DNA from: Perca fluviatilis
Taxonomy: Eukaryota; Chordata; Actinopteri; Perciformes; Percidae
DNA length: 64,000 nucleotides
Direction: 5' to 3'
Assembly: GCF_010015445.1 (NCBI RefSeq)
Contig: NC_053121.1
Coordinates: 26,534,934 to 26,598,933 of the forward strand
The position numbers and the translations under genes are program-made. The notes beneath the pieces are model-generated. The model was not told the DNA's origin and searched no databases. It saw only the letters and a list, made by a program, of their open reading frames with translations. Below are positions 28,630 to 40,800 of this stretch, one piece after another (position 1 is the first letter of the stretch; each line of letters begins with the position of its first letter).

Positions 28630-29260
28630 GATGCAGACTGATCTCATAAAGTGGCGTATGTATGACACGCCAATTCGTATGCCGTTTTTGCGTGTTATCA
28701 AGACGCATAATGGCTTTTCAGTGCGTTTATCAACGCCGTTCGGCCGCCATTGACCTATATTGACCTACATTACGTGTAAATTTTCACCGTAGCGAGTAGT
28801 ATGAAGGGATGTAAGTCCCCAGAGGGAGGCTGGTTGGGGTGGTGGATTAGTAAAACACAGGACTTTCACCCAGGAGAACCAGGATCACGTCCTGCATCTG
28901 GTGTTTTTCAAATGTTTTTTTTTTGTCAATTTCTTTTTTTAAGCCTTCCCCAATGTTTCTTTCCTAAACCCAACCGTTTATTGTTTACCTAAGCGTGTGA
29001 CGTTGGACACCGTCGTGTTTTTGTCGTTTTTTGCCATTTTTTGTGTTACTAAAGCCTTTCCCAATGTTCTTTTCCTAAACCCAACCTTTCTTTTTCTTTT
29101 TTTACGCGTGTGACGTTGTTCTCGGGATAGTACGGCATGTTCTCGCGATAAGAAATTTACATCCACTGTACACAGTGTAGACAAACACATGGAAAGCTCA
29201 AAATGCATACAGATAACACGCCATTTGGCTTTAGGAAAGTGGTGTGTATGTTTTTGCAAA
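28630..29260. repeat. Interspersed repeat of unknown class
   Basis: CpG-rich head (gtatgacacgccaattcgta, cgttcggccgccattgacc) unlike the AT-rich surroundings, then ggactttcacccaggagaac and two copies of cctttcccaatgttct...cctaaacccaacc (28942-28975, 29053-29088). The far side again contains acacgccatttggct. The mosaic and composition indicate a mobile repeat. No ORF with a recognisable product. Confidence 0.5.
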
Positions 29261-29529
29261 GTCATGATGCCATGTTGACAGATGTGACTAATTTCAGAAG
29301 TGACTTTTCAGAGGAGGAATGGAGGGGACTATATGTAGAGGAGGTGAATGTTGCATGATTCATTTTTGAAATTATAAACATCACTGTGTGATAAGAATTG
29401 CCCTATAGTGTGCCAGGAAACAAGAGTTTGCAAAAAGCCTGTAAATCTTTATATAGAGATTTCATGAAATATAGAACTAAATCCAATGAAATGATATACA
29501 AGGCATAATAAAATAAGCTGACAGTGATA

Positions 29530-29670
29530 ACGAGACAAGAATGAATATACTAAAAAGATGAAGGAAACATTAAGGCTACATGGGAAACTCTTAATAGTGT
29601 GATAAAAGTCCAATACTTTTGTAAATGTTGGGCCTAATCTTGTGAAGTCTATTGAAGCACATGATGTATT
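29530..29670 (+). pseudogene. Degenerate LINE ORF2 fragment
   Basis: In two shifted frames the plus strand reads KNEYTKKMKETL / NIKATWETLNSVIK and then FVNVGPNLVKSIE, the region just upstream of the reverse-transcriptase core in L2/CR1/Rex-type non-LTR elements (typically ...FVNIGPNLA...). Stops and frameshifts show it is dead. Confidence 0.55.
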
Positions 29671-31212
29671 GTATGTATTGTAAATGTGGGACTAGAGGAG
29701 GTACAATACTGCAGTCAAATTATCTTGGGACACATAAGTGAAAATGAGAAAAAAAACAAGAACAGAACATCAGCTGATCGTGATGGGATTGATATACAGT
29801 AAAAAAAGACCATTTCAATGGAATTCCATTGCTAGGCAACAGCATGGCCCCATGTTAACTTCCTGTCAGTTGATGCCATTCACATACACTGCAACAGGAA
29901 ATCAACTTGGGTCCATTCAGAATGTTTATGTTTACATCTGTGAAAAGGTCTTTTCAGCATTATTTGCCAATGTAAAACTAGTCAGACCCAGTAAATCCCA
30001 AGCGTTCAGACTCACTACCAACTATTACGGCACGTCACATCGAGGCAGTCAGTCCCTTCTGTGATGTACTATAATTTGACGTGGTGTGGGGAAAAAAAAG
30101 AGGTCTTTAAGGGCATTGCTGCATTTCTGCCCTTATAAAATCCTGCATTAACTTTTCAAATAATTAGCCTATTCCCAGGAAATGTTAAGTATAAATTTAG
30201 TAAGAAATTCAACCTGCATTGGCAGACCATATGTGGTAGTTTATTTATGTAACTTGTGTTGAGAAGGCAGGTAATATACGATTTGTTTCTTCTCCCTGCT
30301 CATTTTAGATCATGGAATGATTATTTTGTCTCTCTGATTCTGAGACAAAAAAAGCTTTACATTTACCATTGATGTTGTAGATGGCTGGCTGGGAAAAGTT
30401 CACTGGAAATATCTCCACATGACACTACCTACATTTGAATAATTATCCACAGGAGTAAGAAAAATACATAGCCAAACAGGAAAATATATGCAAGGTACAT
30501 TGACAATAGCTGTTTGTATACAGTATTTCCAACAGTTCTTTGCAAATTTATTCTCCCTTGATAACACCTATGTTCCAGCAGATAAATGCAGAGCACAGCT
30601 TGCTTGTTTCTTTGGGGTGAGTTGTCGAATGCCATTAATATTCATAAATCAGTCAGTAGCATTGCACATTGTAATTACTTGGCATTTATTAGAATGCAGG
30701 TTCTTGTTATTAACATAATGAAACTGAAGAGAGCAGTGCACCTGTTGCAGGCTTTGGGTATGCAAGGAAATTGACATAAAGCAGACTTCTCACATGGAGA
30801 CACTTGCATTAATCATGCAGGAGGTCAAGTACCTGAATGTGTTACTTCACAATTGTAATAAATGTGATAGGGAGTACTTACTGAGGCACCTGGGTAAAAG
30901 TCTGAAGCAGGGTTGTACTGCATTAGTATGTGGCATCCATATAGACAACTTAGTTTGCTCATGCCCTTTTGAGGGTTCTTTTTCCCCAAATAAATGTTTT
31001 TGTTTATTGTGTTTGGTGATGCTGTGTGTATTAAATGTTAATTTAAGATCTTTCCTTTTCTCTTTTCTGCATACTCAAAGTGTCGTTGAGTCAAATCAAT
31101 GGATCTATAAAAGGTTTACAATGACAGAAACAACACCGACACATGAACACACCTGAGAGGAAATTGTATATGTTGTCACTGAAGGATAAAGGTGCAGTGA
31201 CATTGACTTCTT
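29671..31212. other. Intergenic sequence, no gene seen
   Basis: 29810-29960 (gaattccattgctaggcaac, tgccattcacatacactgca) resembles an interspersed fish repeat; otherwise no feature recognised. Confidence 0.35.
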
Positions 31213-31395
31213 ATTAGGGTGTCAATTAACCAATGCATTGTTTTGTCTATAAAATGTCCGAAAATACTTATAATAAAAAATAAAAAAAAGACATTCAAAT
31301 CGATTTCTTTGTCAGACCGACAGTCCGAAACCATTACTTTTTCTGTCACAGAAGACCATCAAATATTCTCATTTGAAAAGCTAGAAGCAGTTATT
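31213..31395. mobile_element. AT-rich interspersed MITE, partial copy
   Basis: Contains ttgtctataaaatgtccgaa, gacagtccgaaacc and catttgaaaagctagaagca in the order seen in the copy at 19515. Interrupted or ended by the SINE at 31397. Confidence 0.5.
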
Positions 31396-31396
31396 G

Positions 31397-31575
31397 GGTG
31401 CCTGGGTTGCTCACCAGGTAGAGCAGTCGCCCGTATGAGGAGATTTACTCCTTGACGCAGTGGCCGCCAGCTCGACTTTGACCTGCGGCCCTTTGCTGCC
31501 TGTAATTCTCTCTCTACATTTCATGTCTTCAGCTGTTGTCTACAAATAAAGGCTTAAAAATGCCCCAAAAATAAT
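31397..31575 (+). mobile_element. tRNA-derived SINE, plus-strand copy
   Basis: Head gggtgcctgggttgctcacc then aggtagagcagtcgccc (A-box-like), followed by gacctgcggccctttgctgc and a tail with aataaaggcttaaaaatgcc. Same family as 14039, in the opposite orientation. Confidence 0.75.
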
Positions 31576-32582
31576 CTTTCAAAACCAGGCATTTTGTCAC
31601 TTGAATAGTCAATAAATCCCTTCAGCACTCCTTCCAATGAGTAATTTAGACTTTCTGAAGTTTTCATGTTTTAGTTACACCTAATCTGAAAAACTATACT
31701 CCCTGAGCTGCCTGCCTCATAAAAGAATATGAGCAATGTACACATTTTGTTTCAGTGTTTTTTTGAGTTTTTTATACTTGCTTTTTGAGATGCTCCTGCT
31801 TCTTTGGAGGAACTACAAAACCCCTGACAATAACTTGGGGGAACAGGGCTTACAAGTTGACAATCAATCAGGTTTAATAAGGGGTCAGTCACGCATTGAG
31901 CGAAAGCTCAGGGGCTGTCACTGTTGATTTTGCTAGAATGTATCCCTGGGATCTTGATCATGTGGCGCAGCAACAAATCAAAAGACATTAAGACTGATGC
32001 ACTTTCACAGACACACTCAACTCTGTGGTTCATCCAGGGTAACTGCAGTTAGATTAGCCTCCTCATATTAGCATTAGCACCACTGTTAAATGATGGTGTC
32101 AGTCAGGGCTGTTGCGCTGATCTGTTTTCGATTTCCTCCTGTGTTTCCCCTCTCTTTTGTGTGTCTGTACTTGTTTGTCTGTTTGGGGGCGGCACCTTGT
32201 TGGGCTTCTAATGCTGCGATCATGGCACCTGGGAATAACAGGGACCGCCCCCGTGATTACGTTGTTTTTCCGACTGCCAGCGTTCACATGGTCGGGATGC
32301 GTGTTCTTCTTCAGTTATATTGGCATTTGGAATAACAACTTGTTGCATGACTGCCACCAATGGTTGGGTGTAGCCTAGAGCATCAGGCGTGTGAAAACAT
32401 GGAGGCAACAATAACAAAATATTTGCTGCTGTTTTCTTATTCGAGCATATATACTAAACAGCACATCAACCACATCAACAGGTGTTTGTTTCTGTTATCT
32501 GCAGGACAACGAACGGAAAAGGACACGGATAAGGTGTTGTATTTTTATACATAGGCCTATTTATGAATAATTGGAAACATAT

Positions 32583-33614
32583 TGGCCCTCATTTATGAAA
32601 CGTGCGTACGACCTAAAACAGGCGTAGGACGGGCGTACGCTGATTCCTACGCAAAGCTCGGCATTTATCAATTTGAATGTGAGCGTAGGCTGCGAAAAAA
32701 ATCTCACGTCTGGTCTGAACTCGTGTACGCAAGTTTTCGAGTCAGTGTGGACTTGTGGTGCAGCATATAATCAGTTTAACAGGAGAAGAAGAAGTCATCA
32801 GTTGATCACTTATCAGCAATGGCAGATCTGGCTCTTTTAGAAGACCTCTATGCGCCGGTCTGCAACATTGTTTTAGCCTGTGGGGTTCTGCACAACATCG
32901 CGCAGGAAAACACGGTGCCATACATGTAGTGATGGAGCCAGATGACCCGATGCCCAGAGAGCAGTGTCCAGAACAGCCCCAACGGAGGACACGCACTCTC
33001 CCTCAGCTGTTGCCTCGTTCTGACTCATGAAAAAAAACACGAGTAAAATAACACTGCATAAACTCTGCTACCGTGTGTTTATTTAAATATAAGTACACCT
33101 ACATGTAGGCCTAAGAGATTGCAATAGAAGCCTGTATATTACGATTAGGACTATAGAATACATGTCAAGGATGTATAAATTAAATAAACTTCAACTGGAG
33201 TCCGATTTACTACAGCAACTCTGTTGACCGCATCAGTGATCTCTTTCCATTCCGCATTCTTTCTACAGCCTTTAATACCAGTTTTCAGGCTGCCATAAAG
33301 TACACACCTTAGTGCAAATGAATCTGAGGTATCAGGGTTTCAGTCTCCACCTCTGAAAAGTGCCGCTTCTCAGCCGGATTACATCTCGCCATGTCGTAAA
33401 TTGTAGGGGCGAGGCCTCAAAACCGAGAATATATTGGGGCGTGATATTTAAATTACGATCGTTGCAGCCGCTGCATTTATCAATGTACGACCATTCTTAC
33501 GTTCTGATTGGTGTGATACGAACGTTTGATGAATCACACGTGAAGCCTGTCGTAAGATGATTTCTGCGCTCATATCTGCACTGGTTTCTACGTTAGGTTG
33601 ATAAATGAGGACCA
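32583..33614 (+). mobile_element. PIF/Harbinger-type deletion derivative
   Basis: Ends tggccctcatttatgaaacg and (inverse) tggtcctcatttatcaacct. Interior CpG-rich with repeated gcgtacg/cgtaggc motifs. Encodes short remnants of the N- and C-terminal parts of a HARBI1-like nuclease (32819-33030). A 3-bp TWA target site could not be confirmed. Confidence 0.7.
32819..33030 (+). pseudogene. Relic of Harbinger (HARBI1-like) nuclease, N- and C-termini fused
   Basis: ATG at 32819 opens MADLALLEDLYA, typical of the start of HARBI1-like nucleases, and runs directly into PVCNIVLACGVLHNIAQE, the conserved near-C-terminal helix (…ACAVLHNI…). A stop follows at 32927; reading resumes with EPDDPMPREQCPEQPQRRTR and LPQLLPRSDS to a stop at 33030. 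The whole catalytic middle is missing, so the protein cannot be active. Confidence 0.65.
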
Positions 33615-34072
33615 CTATGTCTGTGTATGTTTCTTGGCAGAGGCGTTTGTCCACAATAGTTGTCAGTGAAATATGTTCAGTGAACCAAAGTCGCCTACAT
33701 CAAAGGTCAGTTGTCAACAACGCGTCACCAACGGGGAAACTCGGTTAGCGAAATCTAGCCCGAGTTTCCCACCTCTAATTCCCACAGGAAGTGACGTGAA
33801 TGCTGACGTTTTCACTCGGAAAAATGTTTTTCCGATGTCTATGAACGCAGCATAAAGCTGAGTGACTGACCTCAGGATCATTGCCAATCAACACACCTGG
33901 CAGTATTTTCCAATCAACCACCCTGCATCAAGACTCCTGGTTTCCTGATGTTCGTCCCCAGATTATTCCTATCAAGTGGTAGAGAACCACGGCCAACTTT
34001 TTTTAGAATTTAAGTCTGTAAAATCTATTTTATGCTTTTGTTTCAAGTAACAGCTTGTTTACAAGTCTTTTT

Positions 34073-34259
34073 TTTGATAATTTTTTGGGGGCTTTTCCTT
34101 TTATTACAGCATGACAGTGGATAGACTGGAAAGGGGGAGAGAGAGATGGGGGTTGACACGCAGCAAAGGGCAGCAGGTCAGATTTGAACCCGCGCCACTG
34201 CAAATGGACTCAGCCTACATGGGGCAAACACTCTTACTGGGTGAGCTAGAGGCCGCACC
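34073..34259 (-). mobile_element. tRNA-derived SINE with 17-bp target duplication
   Basis: On minus: tctagctcacccagtaagag, ggcgcgggttcaaatctgac, ctgctgccctttgctgcgtg and an A-rich tail. Flanked by tgtttacaagtcttttt (34056-34072 and 34260-34276). Confidence 0.88.
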
Positions 34260-34346
34260 TGTTTACAAGTCTTTTTGTCACAGTACTCCAACTACTCCAT
34301 CTGAAACTGTGTGGTCTGAACTTCACCTTGTAAATAAAACACTTAC

Positions 34347-34380
34347 CTTTATTCATCTGTCTGTGGTGATCTGTAACCGC
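34347..34380 (-). other. Candidate short exon of an unknown minus-strand transcript
   Basis: Minus: ttggactcacag/gcggtt ... aataaag/gtaagtg, 34 nt with both splice signals. In one frame it reads AVTDHHRQMNK and can continue SIEGLLD from the upstream candidate exon at 35.8 kb. No homology recognised. Confidence 0.25.
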
Positions 34381-34582
34381 CTGTGAGTCCAACAACAAAA
34401 TATAACTGTAAGGTTAGTAAGAAAGCAATTTACAGGCACATATAAAGTGCTACACAAATGCCAACAAGGCCACAGAATGATTCAGATTCCCTCACAAGAG
34501 ATTTAAACCTAAACAATGATTTACATTGTATTGTAAAGTTTAATTCATTTCTTTTTTTCCCCACTAGGTGTTTGAAGAAATA

Positions 34583-34765
34583 AAAAAACAGATTACTTGT
34601 TGGGACTTTTCCCTTTATTGTTCGTTAGTGACAGTGGATAGACAAGAAAGGTGGGAGCAAGAGATGGGGGATGAGCAAAGGGTTGGATTCGAACCCAGGC
34701 CGCTGAAAAGGACTCAGCCTACATGGGGCGCACTCTCTACTGGGGGAGCTAGAGGTCACCCCCAG
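34583..34765 (-). mobile_element. tRNA-derived SINE, third minus-strand copy
   Basis: Minus: tgacctctagctcccccagt, gcgccccatgtaggctgagt, ggcctgggttcgaatccaac (well-kept B box). Tail ends in aagggaaaagtcccaac. Target duplication not identified. Confidence 0.8.
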
Positions 34766-35799
34766 ACTAGCAGCCTTAAGGTTGTAGTTGAACAGGATTT
34801 GCCTGGTCCAATGACGACAGTGTTGCTAGGTGATGAAAAACAATAAGAAATGGGCTTCCTATTGTCCAATTTTCAAAAATAGTTAATAATTTAGTGTTTT
34901 TTTCTGCATTTTAGTGTGCTAGGTAGGAACAAGGACAAGATAAGGCTGTGCTTAATTTTTTAGCAGGCATGTTTAAAATGTTCACCACCATAGTGTAGCT
35001 TTAGCATGCTAACATTTGCTAATTACACCTAATAATATGAGGCTGTCATTTGTTTTGCAGCTATTTGGTCATAAACCAAAGTAGTATGAGTGCTAAATTA
35101 TAAGTCAGGGTATTACAATTCACCCTGTTTTGCTGGGAACATGAATGTCAATTTATTAGTAATAGTGTTTGATTTCAATTAAAACCTTTTAGTTTTAGTT
35201 GTGAGGGTATTATTTAAATTGTGTTCCATATTTAGGCTATTCTCATTATCTGCCCAAGATCATCCTTGTTCACGGTGTTAAAAGAAAAGAAAAAAAGCTT
35301 TTAAGAAGTCTCAAGAACAGGTAAAAATAAAACACCATGATATGGCTTACATTTTGTAGGCTTCTAGCTAACGCTACCTTGTAGCTAATCTGCAAGTTCC
35401 TTTATCATTTCAAGTGTTAATTATAAAAATGTCATTCATCATGTCCGTCTGAACCAACGATGCGAACCTTCTGGTGTTGTGCTGGATGAAAGGTTAACGT
35501 TACTCTTCTGTCAATCATAAATGTAGCTAGCCTATGTAACACATTTTGTGCCAATTTAATACATAAATATATAATCTGAAAAGGTAACTTCTATGGCCTC
35601 GACATTTTTGAAAACATTAGTATAGCTAACGTTACAGTGACAGCACAACCATTCAGAAAACCTCGAAATTGTGAATACTAACGTCATCAGTGGGAGTGGC
35701 TCGTAAAAACGGTATACATGAGCTCACTTGAATGCACCAACATTATCACCTTATAAGATATGTTACTTCTAACGTTATAGCAAACAATTGCCTACTTAC
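34766..35799. other. Intergenic sequence, no feature recognised
   Basis: Several gctaacgtta motifs and AT-rich sequence; no repeat termini or exon recognised. Confidence 0.35.
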
Positions 35800-35890
35800 A
35801 CGTCCAGCAGACCTTCAATGGAGCGGGCCAGGCTGCTTTCTTTGGAGTTAACAACGACATCAAGACGACCCCTTTTTAAATGAGGTAGCC
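35800..35890 (-). other. Candidate first exon with consensus donor
   Basis: Minus strand ends ctgctggacgt/gtaagtag. One frame reads RLDVVVNSKESSLARSIEGL, without an upstream in-frame ATG; another has ATG and reads MSLLTPKKAAWPAP. An RFX/X-box-like palindrome lies just upstream. May be a non-coding or 5' UTR exon, or chance. Confidence 0.25.
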
Positions 35891-35892
35891 CA

Positions 35893-35907
35893 GGTCACCA
35901 TGGCAAC
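35893..35907. promoter_or_regulatory. X-box-like (RFX) palindrome
   Basis: ggtcaccatggcaac matches the RFX consensus GTNRCC-N-GGYAAC closely in the right half and loosely in the left. It stands immediately upstream of the candidate minus-strand exon ending at 35800. Confidence 0.3.
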
Positions 35908-36090
35908 TCAATACAGCACTACTAACTAATTATTAAAAACGTAATACTAAAACTAGACTAATTGTACTGATGATATCCTGCCATGGGCAAAACAGTTTGC
36001 TGTAAAGTGAGTAGTGATAAAGAGCATTAGGTTTGTCGCCTAGCCTATGTCATGTAGCTAAATGGTGAACTCAAGTGTTCTTAATTCTTA

Positions 36091-36433
36091 GGTAGCCTAC
36101 TTATGTTTTACTTGAGTATTTTAATTGCATGCTACTTTATACTTATACTACATTCCAGAGTACATTCCACATTACTTTTTACTCTGCTACATTTATTTGA
36201 TAACTGTGTAGTTACTTTGCAGATGAACATTTTAAAAGCCTAAACACAATTATTGAAATGATGCAATGATGCAATCAGAAATTCGTGGCAAAACATTTGA
36301 TAGCATTGACATGTTACATTAGGAAATAATGACTGTAATGAAAATACAGCTAAAAATGACATGACATTTTGAGTTGTGACAAAGTATTTCCACTTTTACT
36401 TAAGTAAAAAACGTCTTCGGTCTTCCACCACTG
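36091..36433. mobile_element. Interspersed repeat with (inverse) cagtggtggaag end
   Basis: Ends in cacttttacttaagtaaaaa then cggtcttccaccactg; the related opposite terminus appears as cagtgttggaagaagtaggc at 22096. A common type of end in fish hAT-like MITEs. The left border is uncertain. Confidence 0.5.
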
Positions 36434-37284
36434 AACGAAAACACAATAATATGGTTATAATGCAGTTAGGTTGTGTGAAATGAAGCTTAATCAAAGTTCA
36501 ATTAGGCCGACTTTTCATGCTCTGCACTTTCCATATTTATGAATATGAGTGATCCCCATGCTGCCAACTCAATCAGCGCATTGTCACTGTTCACGTCAAC
36601 CTATCTGATTCCAAGATGTCCTCTGTTAACCCATCATCTTGTTGCTGTCAACAAAACTGTTCATGTCTGGGCTGCATTCAGCTGTCATTTCAGTGCTGCA
36701 TTGATGATGCTCCCTCACCTGCCCCCCCTCCTTTCATCTCCAGCGTTCATCAGATCCAGCCCCTCATTGTGATTCAGGGTCCGGGACTGGTGATATTATT
36801 TGATATTCTCCTCCATGTCTCATCCATCCATCCATCTGGAATTAAAGATGTAACTCCAGGAAGAGCTTTCATTGGAAACCAATTTATGGACAGGTCGTCT
36901 ATTTCTATTCTGGCTTAATGCCTTGCCTTAATGTAAATCATCATTTAGACTCCACCTCGTCCTTTAGACAAATAGATTGTGTATGACATCATACCAATGA
37001 TAAGTTTTCTCTCACTGTAATGATAGGAATGACCTTTGGTGTAATAACAAGCAAATTATTGTTAAAATTACACAGGATTTGATCTAATCTCAATGAACTC
37101 AATAACTGTGAAACACAAATTCCAAAAGCAAAATGTGAAACCATAATGTCACAGATATCATAATTATAATATATCCTTTTTTTTTTTTTCATCTCTAGCT
37201 GCGTTAGGCCATTGTGGACAATGCTCACAAGTCAATCATCATAACTGATTTATAATAGCATTATATAAAGTACAATTGATGTAC
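36434..37284. other. Intergenic sequence, no gene seen
   Basis: The 100-codon plus-strand open frame at 36616-36918 has no recognisable domain or splice context. Confidence 0.4.
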
Positions 37285-37819
37285 AGTACAGGCCAAAAGT
37301 TTGGACACACCTTCTCATTCAATGTGTTTCTTTATTTTCATGACTATTTACATTGTAGATTCTCACTGAAGTCATCAAAACTATGAATGAACACATATGG
37401 AATTATGTACTTAACAAAAAAAGTGTGAAATAACTGAAAACATGTCTTATATTTTAGATTCTTCAAAGTAGCCACCCTTTGCTTTTTTTGATAACTCCGC
37501 AAACCCTTGGTGTTCTCTCAATGAGCTTCATGAGGTAGTCACCTGAAATGGTTTTCACTTCACAGGTGTGCTTTGTCAGGGTTAATTAGTGGATTTTTTT
37601 CCCTTATTAATAAAAAAGCAAAGGGTGGCTACTTTGAAGAATCTAAAATATAAGACATGTTTTCAGTTATTTCACACTTTTTTGTTAAGTACATAATTCC
37701 ATATGTGTAGTATTCATGGTTTTGATGCCTTCAGTGAGAATCTACAATGTAAATAGTCATGAAAATAAAAAGGAAACGCATTGAATGAGAAGGTGTGTCC
37801 AAGTTTTTGGCCTGTACTG
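37285..37819. mobile_element. Palindromic Tc1/mariner MITE (535 bp)
   Basis: Ends cagtacaggccaaaagtttg and its inverse, bordered by TA (37283-37284; 37820-37821). The arms stay complementary for about 200 bp inward, through aacatgtcttatattttaga and gtagccaccctttgc, leaving about 100 bp of unique centre: two long inverted repeats and no transposase. Confidence 0.92.
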
Positions 37820-40800
37820 TACATTCCCACCTGTTTTTCCATCATATTATAGTAATGTAGAATTACCGCGATAGAAGATTTTGTTAATATCGCCCACTCC
37901 TATAATCTCGTGTACTTACTGGACACAAACCTGGTTTTCCCTTCAGGCTACTAACCATAGATATAAAACATGACATAACTTGTTTTATATCTATGCTACT
38001 AACCTCCTAATGTGGCAGGCATCCCTCCAGGCATTCAGGTGTTTGCAGTTCAACAAATCCTACAATCACTTCAACACCACACGAGGACGCTTTGGCAGCT
38101 CTTTGCTGCCCAATACAATAAATACTTAAAATCAGTGTCTAAGGACAGAACTTCTATGCCGGAGAACATGTCAAAGAACTGATGTCGACCCAACCACTTC
38201 TCATGCCTAAAAATAAACTTTTCTCAAATAAGTTTCCACTGTGCAGATAATTGCTGTCGGTGCAAAGCAATTCTTCTTTGGTAAAGGTCACTCGATTCAT
38301 AACAGCATGAAGAGTGGCCATCGCTCATTAGGAGAGAGTTTCACTATCCTATCTAACCTGGCATGAGCCGCACTGTGCTGGCATTTCAGATCAAACACAG
38401 TGATCAGGCTCACTGGTTTCACCAACTAATGGGCCAGAAATACCACTGCTGGACCCAACGGCAGGGCAATCTTTGACCAAGACATTTTCTGAGTGTGAAC
38501 AGAATTGAACGTCAAAGATTTTTTATAAGAATCCCATGAATATATTTCCCAAAGTACAGAGAGATATTTCCACTCGGTTTCCCCTCTTTACCCTTTCTCT
38601 CCCCAGTAGGGTCTGAGTATTTAATGTGGCAGAGCCTCCTTAGTGGGTGCAAATTCTTAATAGGCATGCACTGCTGTGCTTTCCTACTTTGTATGAAGAT
38701 CTATGAACAGTATTGGAGGCAGAAGGAATGAGAGAGACAGAGACATTGAATTAAACAGTGAGATGCACTGTGTCATACTCCACTGAAATCCACAGCTTAA
38801 TATCCTGAGCCCAGACACCCCAGAGAGCAGTGTAAAGCAATTATTCAAACACTTGCCATTCATTCAGGCAAAAAGTGCATGCAATTATTGAAGCATACCG
38901 AAATGCAGAAAACAAAAAAACATTGTATAAAACATGATTTGCTAATTGCCAAACTAATAATCCTCAAAGAAATAGAAATGTCTTTAGTTCTAGTTTTATC
39001 ATTCCATAGTTTTTGGTTCCTAAGATGCCATTCCAAGAGCCTGCAGGCAAATTCTTCTGGAGCTGTAGTGCATCTCGGAGCTGCAGCACTGGCACCCTGG
39101 AAATAGAGTAGATTTTAGGAGCTTTATGCATACATAAATAATGAGTACCATGGAGCTTTTATTGAGATAGAAACCCGCATGAACATGTCCCCCAGCGCTG
39201 TGGCCATAAACACGCTGTCAATGCAAATCCCCCCCCCGGTGCTGGCCCACTGGCTGACAAAATGTAGAGTGAGGTGTAGCTGCTGTTGTGTTCAATAGGA
39301 GGAGCTGTTGACTCACCACACCATGTCACTGATCTTTTTGAGCTTCATCTAGTTAAGATCCAGATATCATGTAGTGATTTATCCAAAACAAATCTGCCAA
39401 AACAGCAGCGCACTGCTCTGTGAGAGGCCAGTTTGTCGGAGTGTCCAAACTCTTCAACTGCAAACCTGTTGGTCCATGACCAGTGAAGACAAGCTTAGAA
39501 GTGATGCCCCTCTGTGTTCTTCTAATCCACTTTCTGTTGTGATTGTTTATCTTATTATGGACCACATGCGCTGCATACATAGCCAGCACCTTCCCTCACC
39601 TGCTCGCTCAAGGGAGGCCATAATCATAATTAAGTAGATGAGGATGCCTTTGAGGAAGCAACATGAGAGGAAAAGGTAATTAAGGGTATCTCGAGCATCA
39701 TGATATCACCCCAAAGAACTTAGTTATCTCCTCACGTCGAATTACACCTTTATAAAAAACGTGATGGATTCACAAACTCATTCTCAGAAATCCCACCCAA
39801 AATGACACTACGGTCCTTACATTTAAAAACCAGGCTCAGTGTTTGATAAAAGCTCAACCTCAGCAGATGCCCAAGGACATCTTCAAACATCTCTCCCAGT
39901 GACTTCACAAGGCGGGACTCATGCTACCGTGTCATCACTGCTGCTGGGGAGGTAAATCACACACTTGGATGACTTGTTCTTGAATATACCTCGAGTTAAA
40001 TTAATGAGGAGGCTCCTCACTGCGTCGCCAGCGATGAGAAGACAACAGTGAATGGAGAGCGGCATTCACCAGGGACTGCTGCTGGATTTAATTAGTCTGT
40101 GTTTATCTCCTTGTGTGATGCCTGAGAACCTGATGCACAATTACAACGTATGTGCCTGCACACTCACTCACACACAGCTGTTAAAGAGTTAAATTGGGAG
40201 TGCCAGCAGTCAATCGGTGCGTAGGAATGGCAACTCAGTTGGGAGGAAACGCTAGACACAAAGCAGCTTTTGAAAGAAAATAATGCACCATATTAGTGTT
40301 TTTTTATGTCAAGGAGAGCAAGAGAGAAACCTAATGAGTGAGAAAGGAGAGGCTGGTGTGAGGTGTGCTAGAGTTTGTCACCAGGGATGTTCTGCTGAGA
40401 TCTGAGAGAAGTCTTACAGCGTGGAGAGGAAGTGCAGTGATGCACAACTCTGGACAGGCAGCATCTCTAATGATCGTAAGTGCGCCATCAAGCAGGCAGA
40501 AGCTGAGAAGTATGGAAAGCAACAACAACTCCACTTCCCACGACAGATTTACTTTTAACCCATGAAACCTTATTCCTATTCAAACCCAAGAGGTTAATAA
40601 TGGATACATGCATATGAAAGGAAAAGCCTTGTAGGAGCTTGTGGGCAAAACATACTCATTATTAATTCAGGTACAAGGACTAGTACGCTGACAAGTGCAT
40701 GAACGCTAATTTTTCAAATGCAACGCCCGTGGGAGATGACGAGAGCAAATCATGTGTAATAATAAACCTTTGTTTCTCAGAGCGACAAGGGAAGAGAGCA

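Larger units (their letters stand above)
32210..33855. mobile_element. TIR element (hAT-like) split by a Harbinger insertion
   Basis: Left end atgctgcgatcatggcacct; right end (inverse) atgctgcgttcatagacatc. Inside each end are further inverted motifs (gttgtttttccgac / tcggaaaaa). The middle is occupied by the Harbinger-type element at 32583-33614. No target duplication identified, so the pairing of the two ends is tentative. Confidence 0.5.

Noticed and set aside
28801..29265. Plus and minus frames in the CpG-rich repeat
   Set aside because: The region is a mosaic repeat with duplicated cctaaacccaacc segments; the frames have no recognisable product.
36539..36918. Overlapping plus-strand frames rich in Ser/Pro/His
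   Set aside because: No domain, no conserved motif, no splice partner; likely chance in a GC-balanced stretch.
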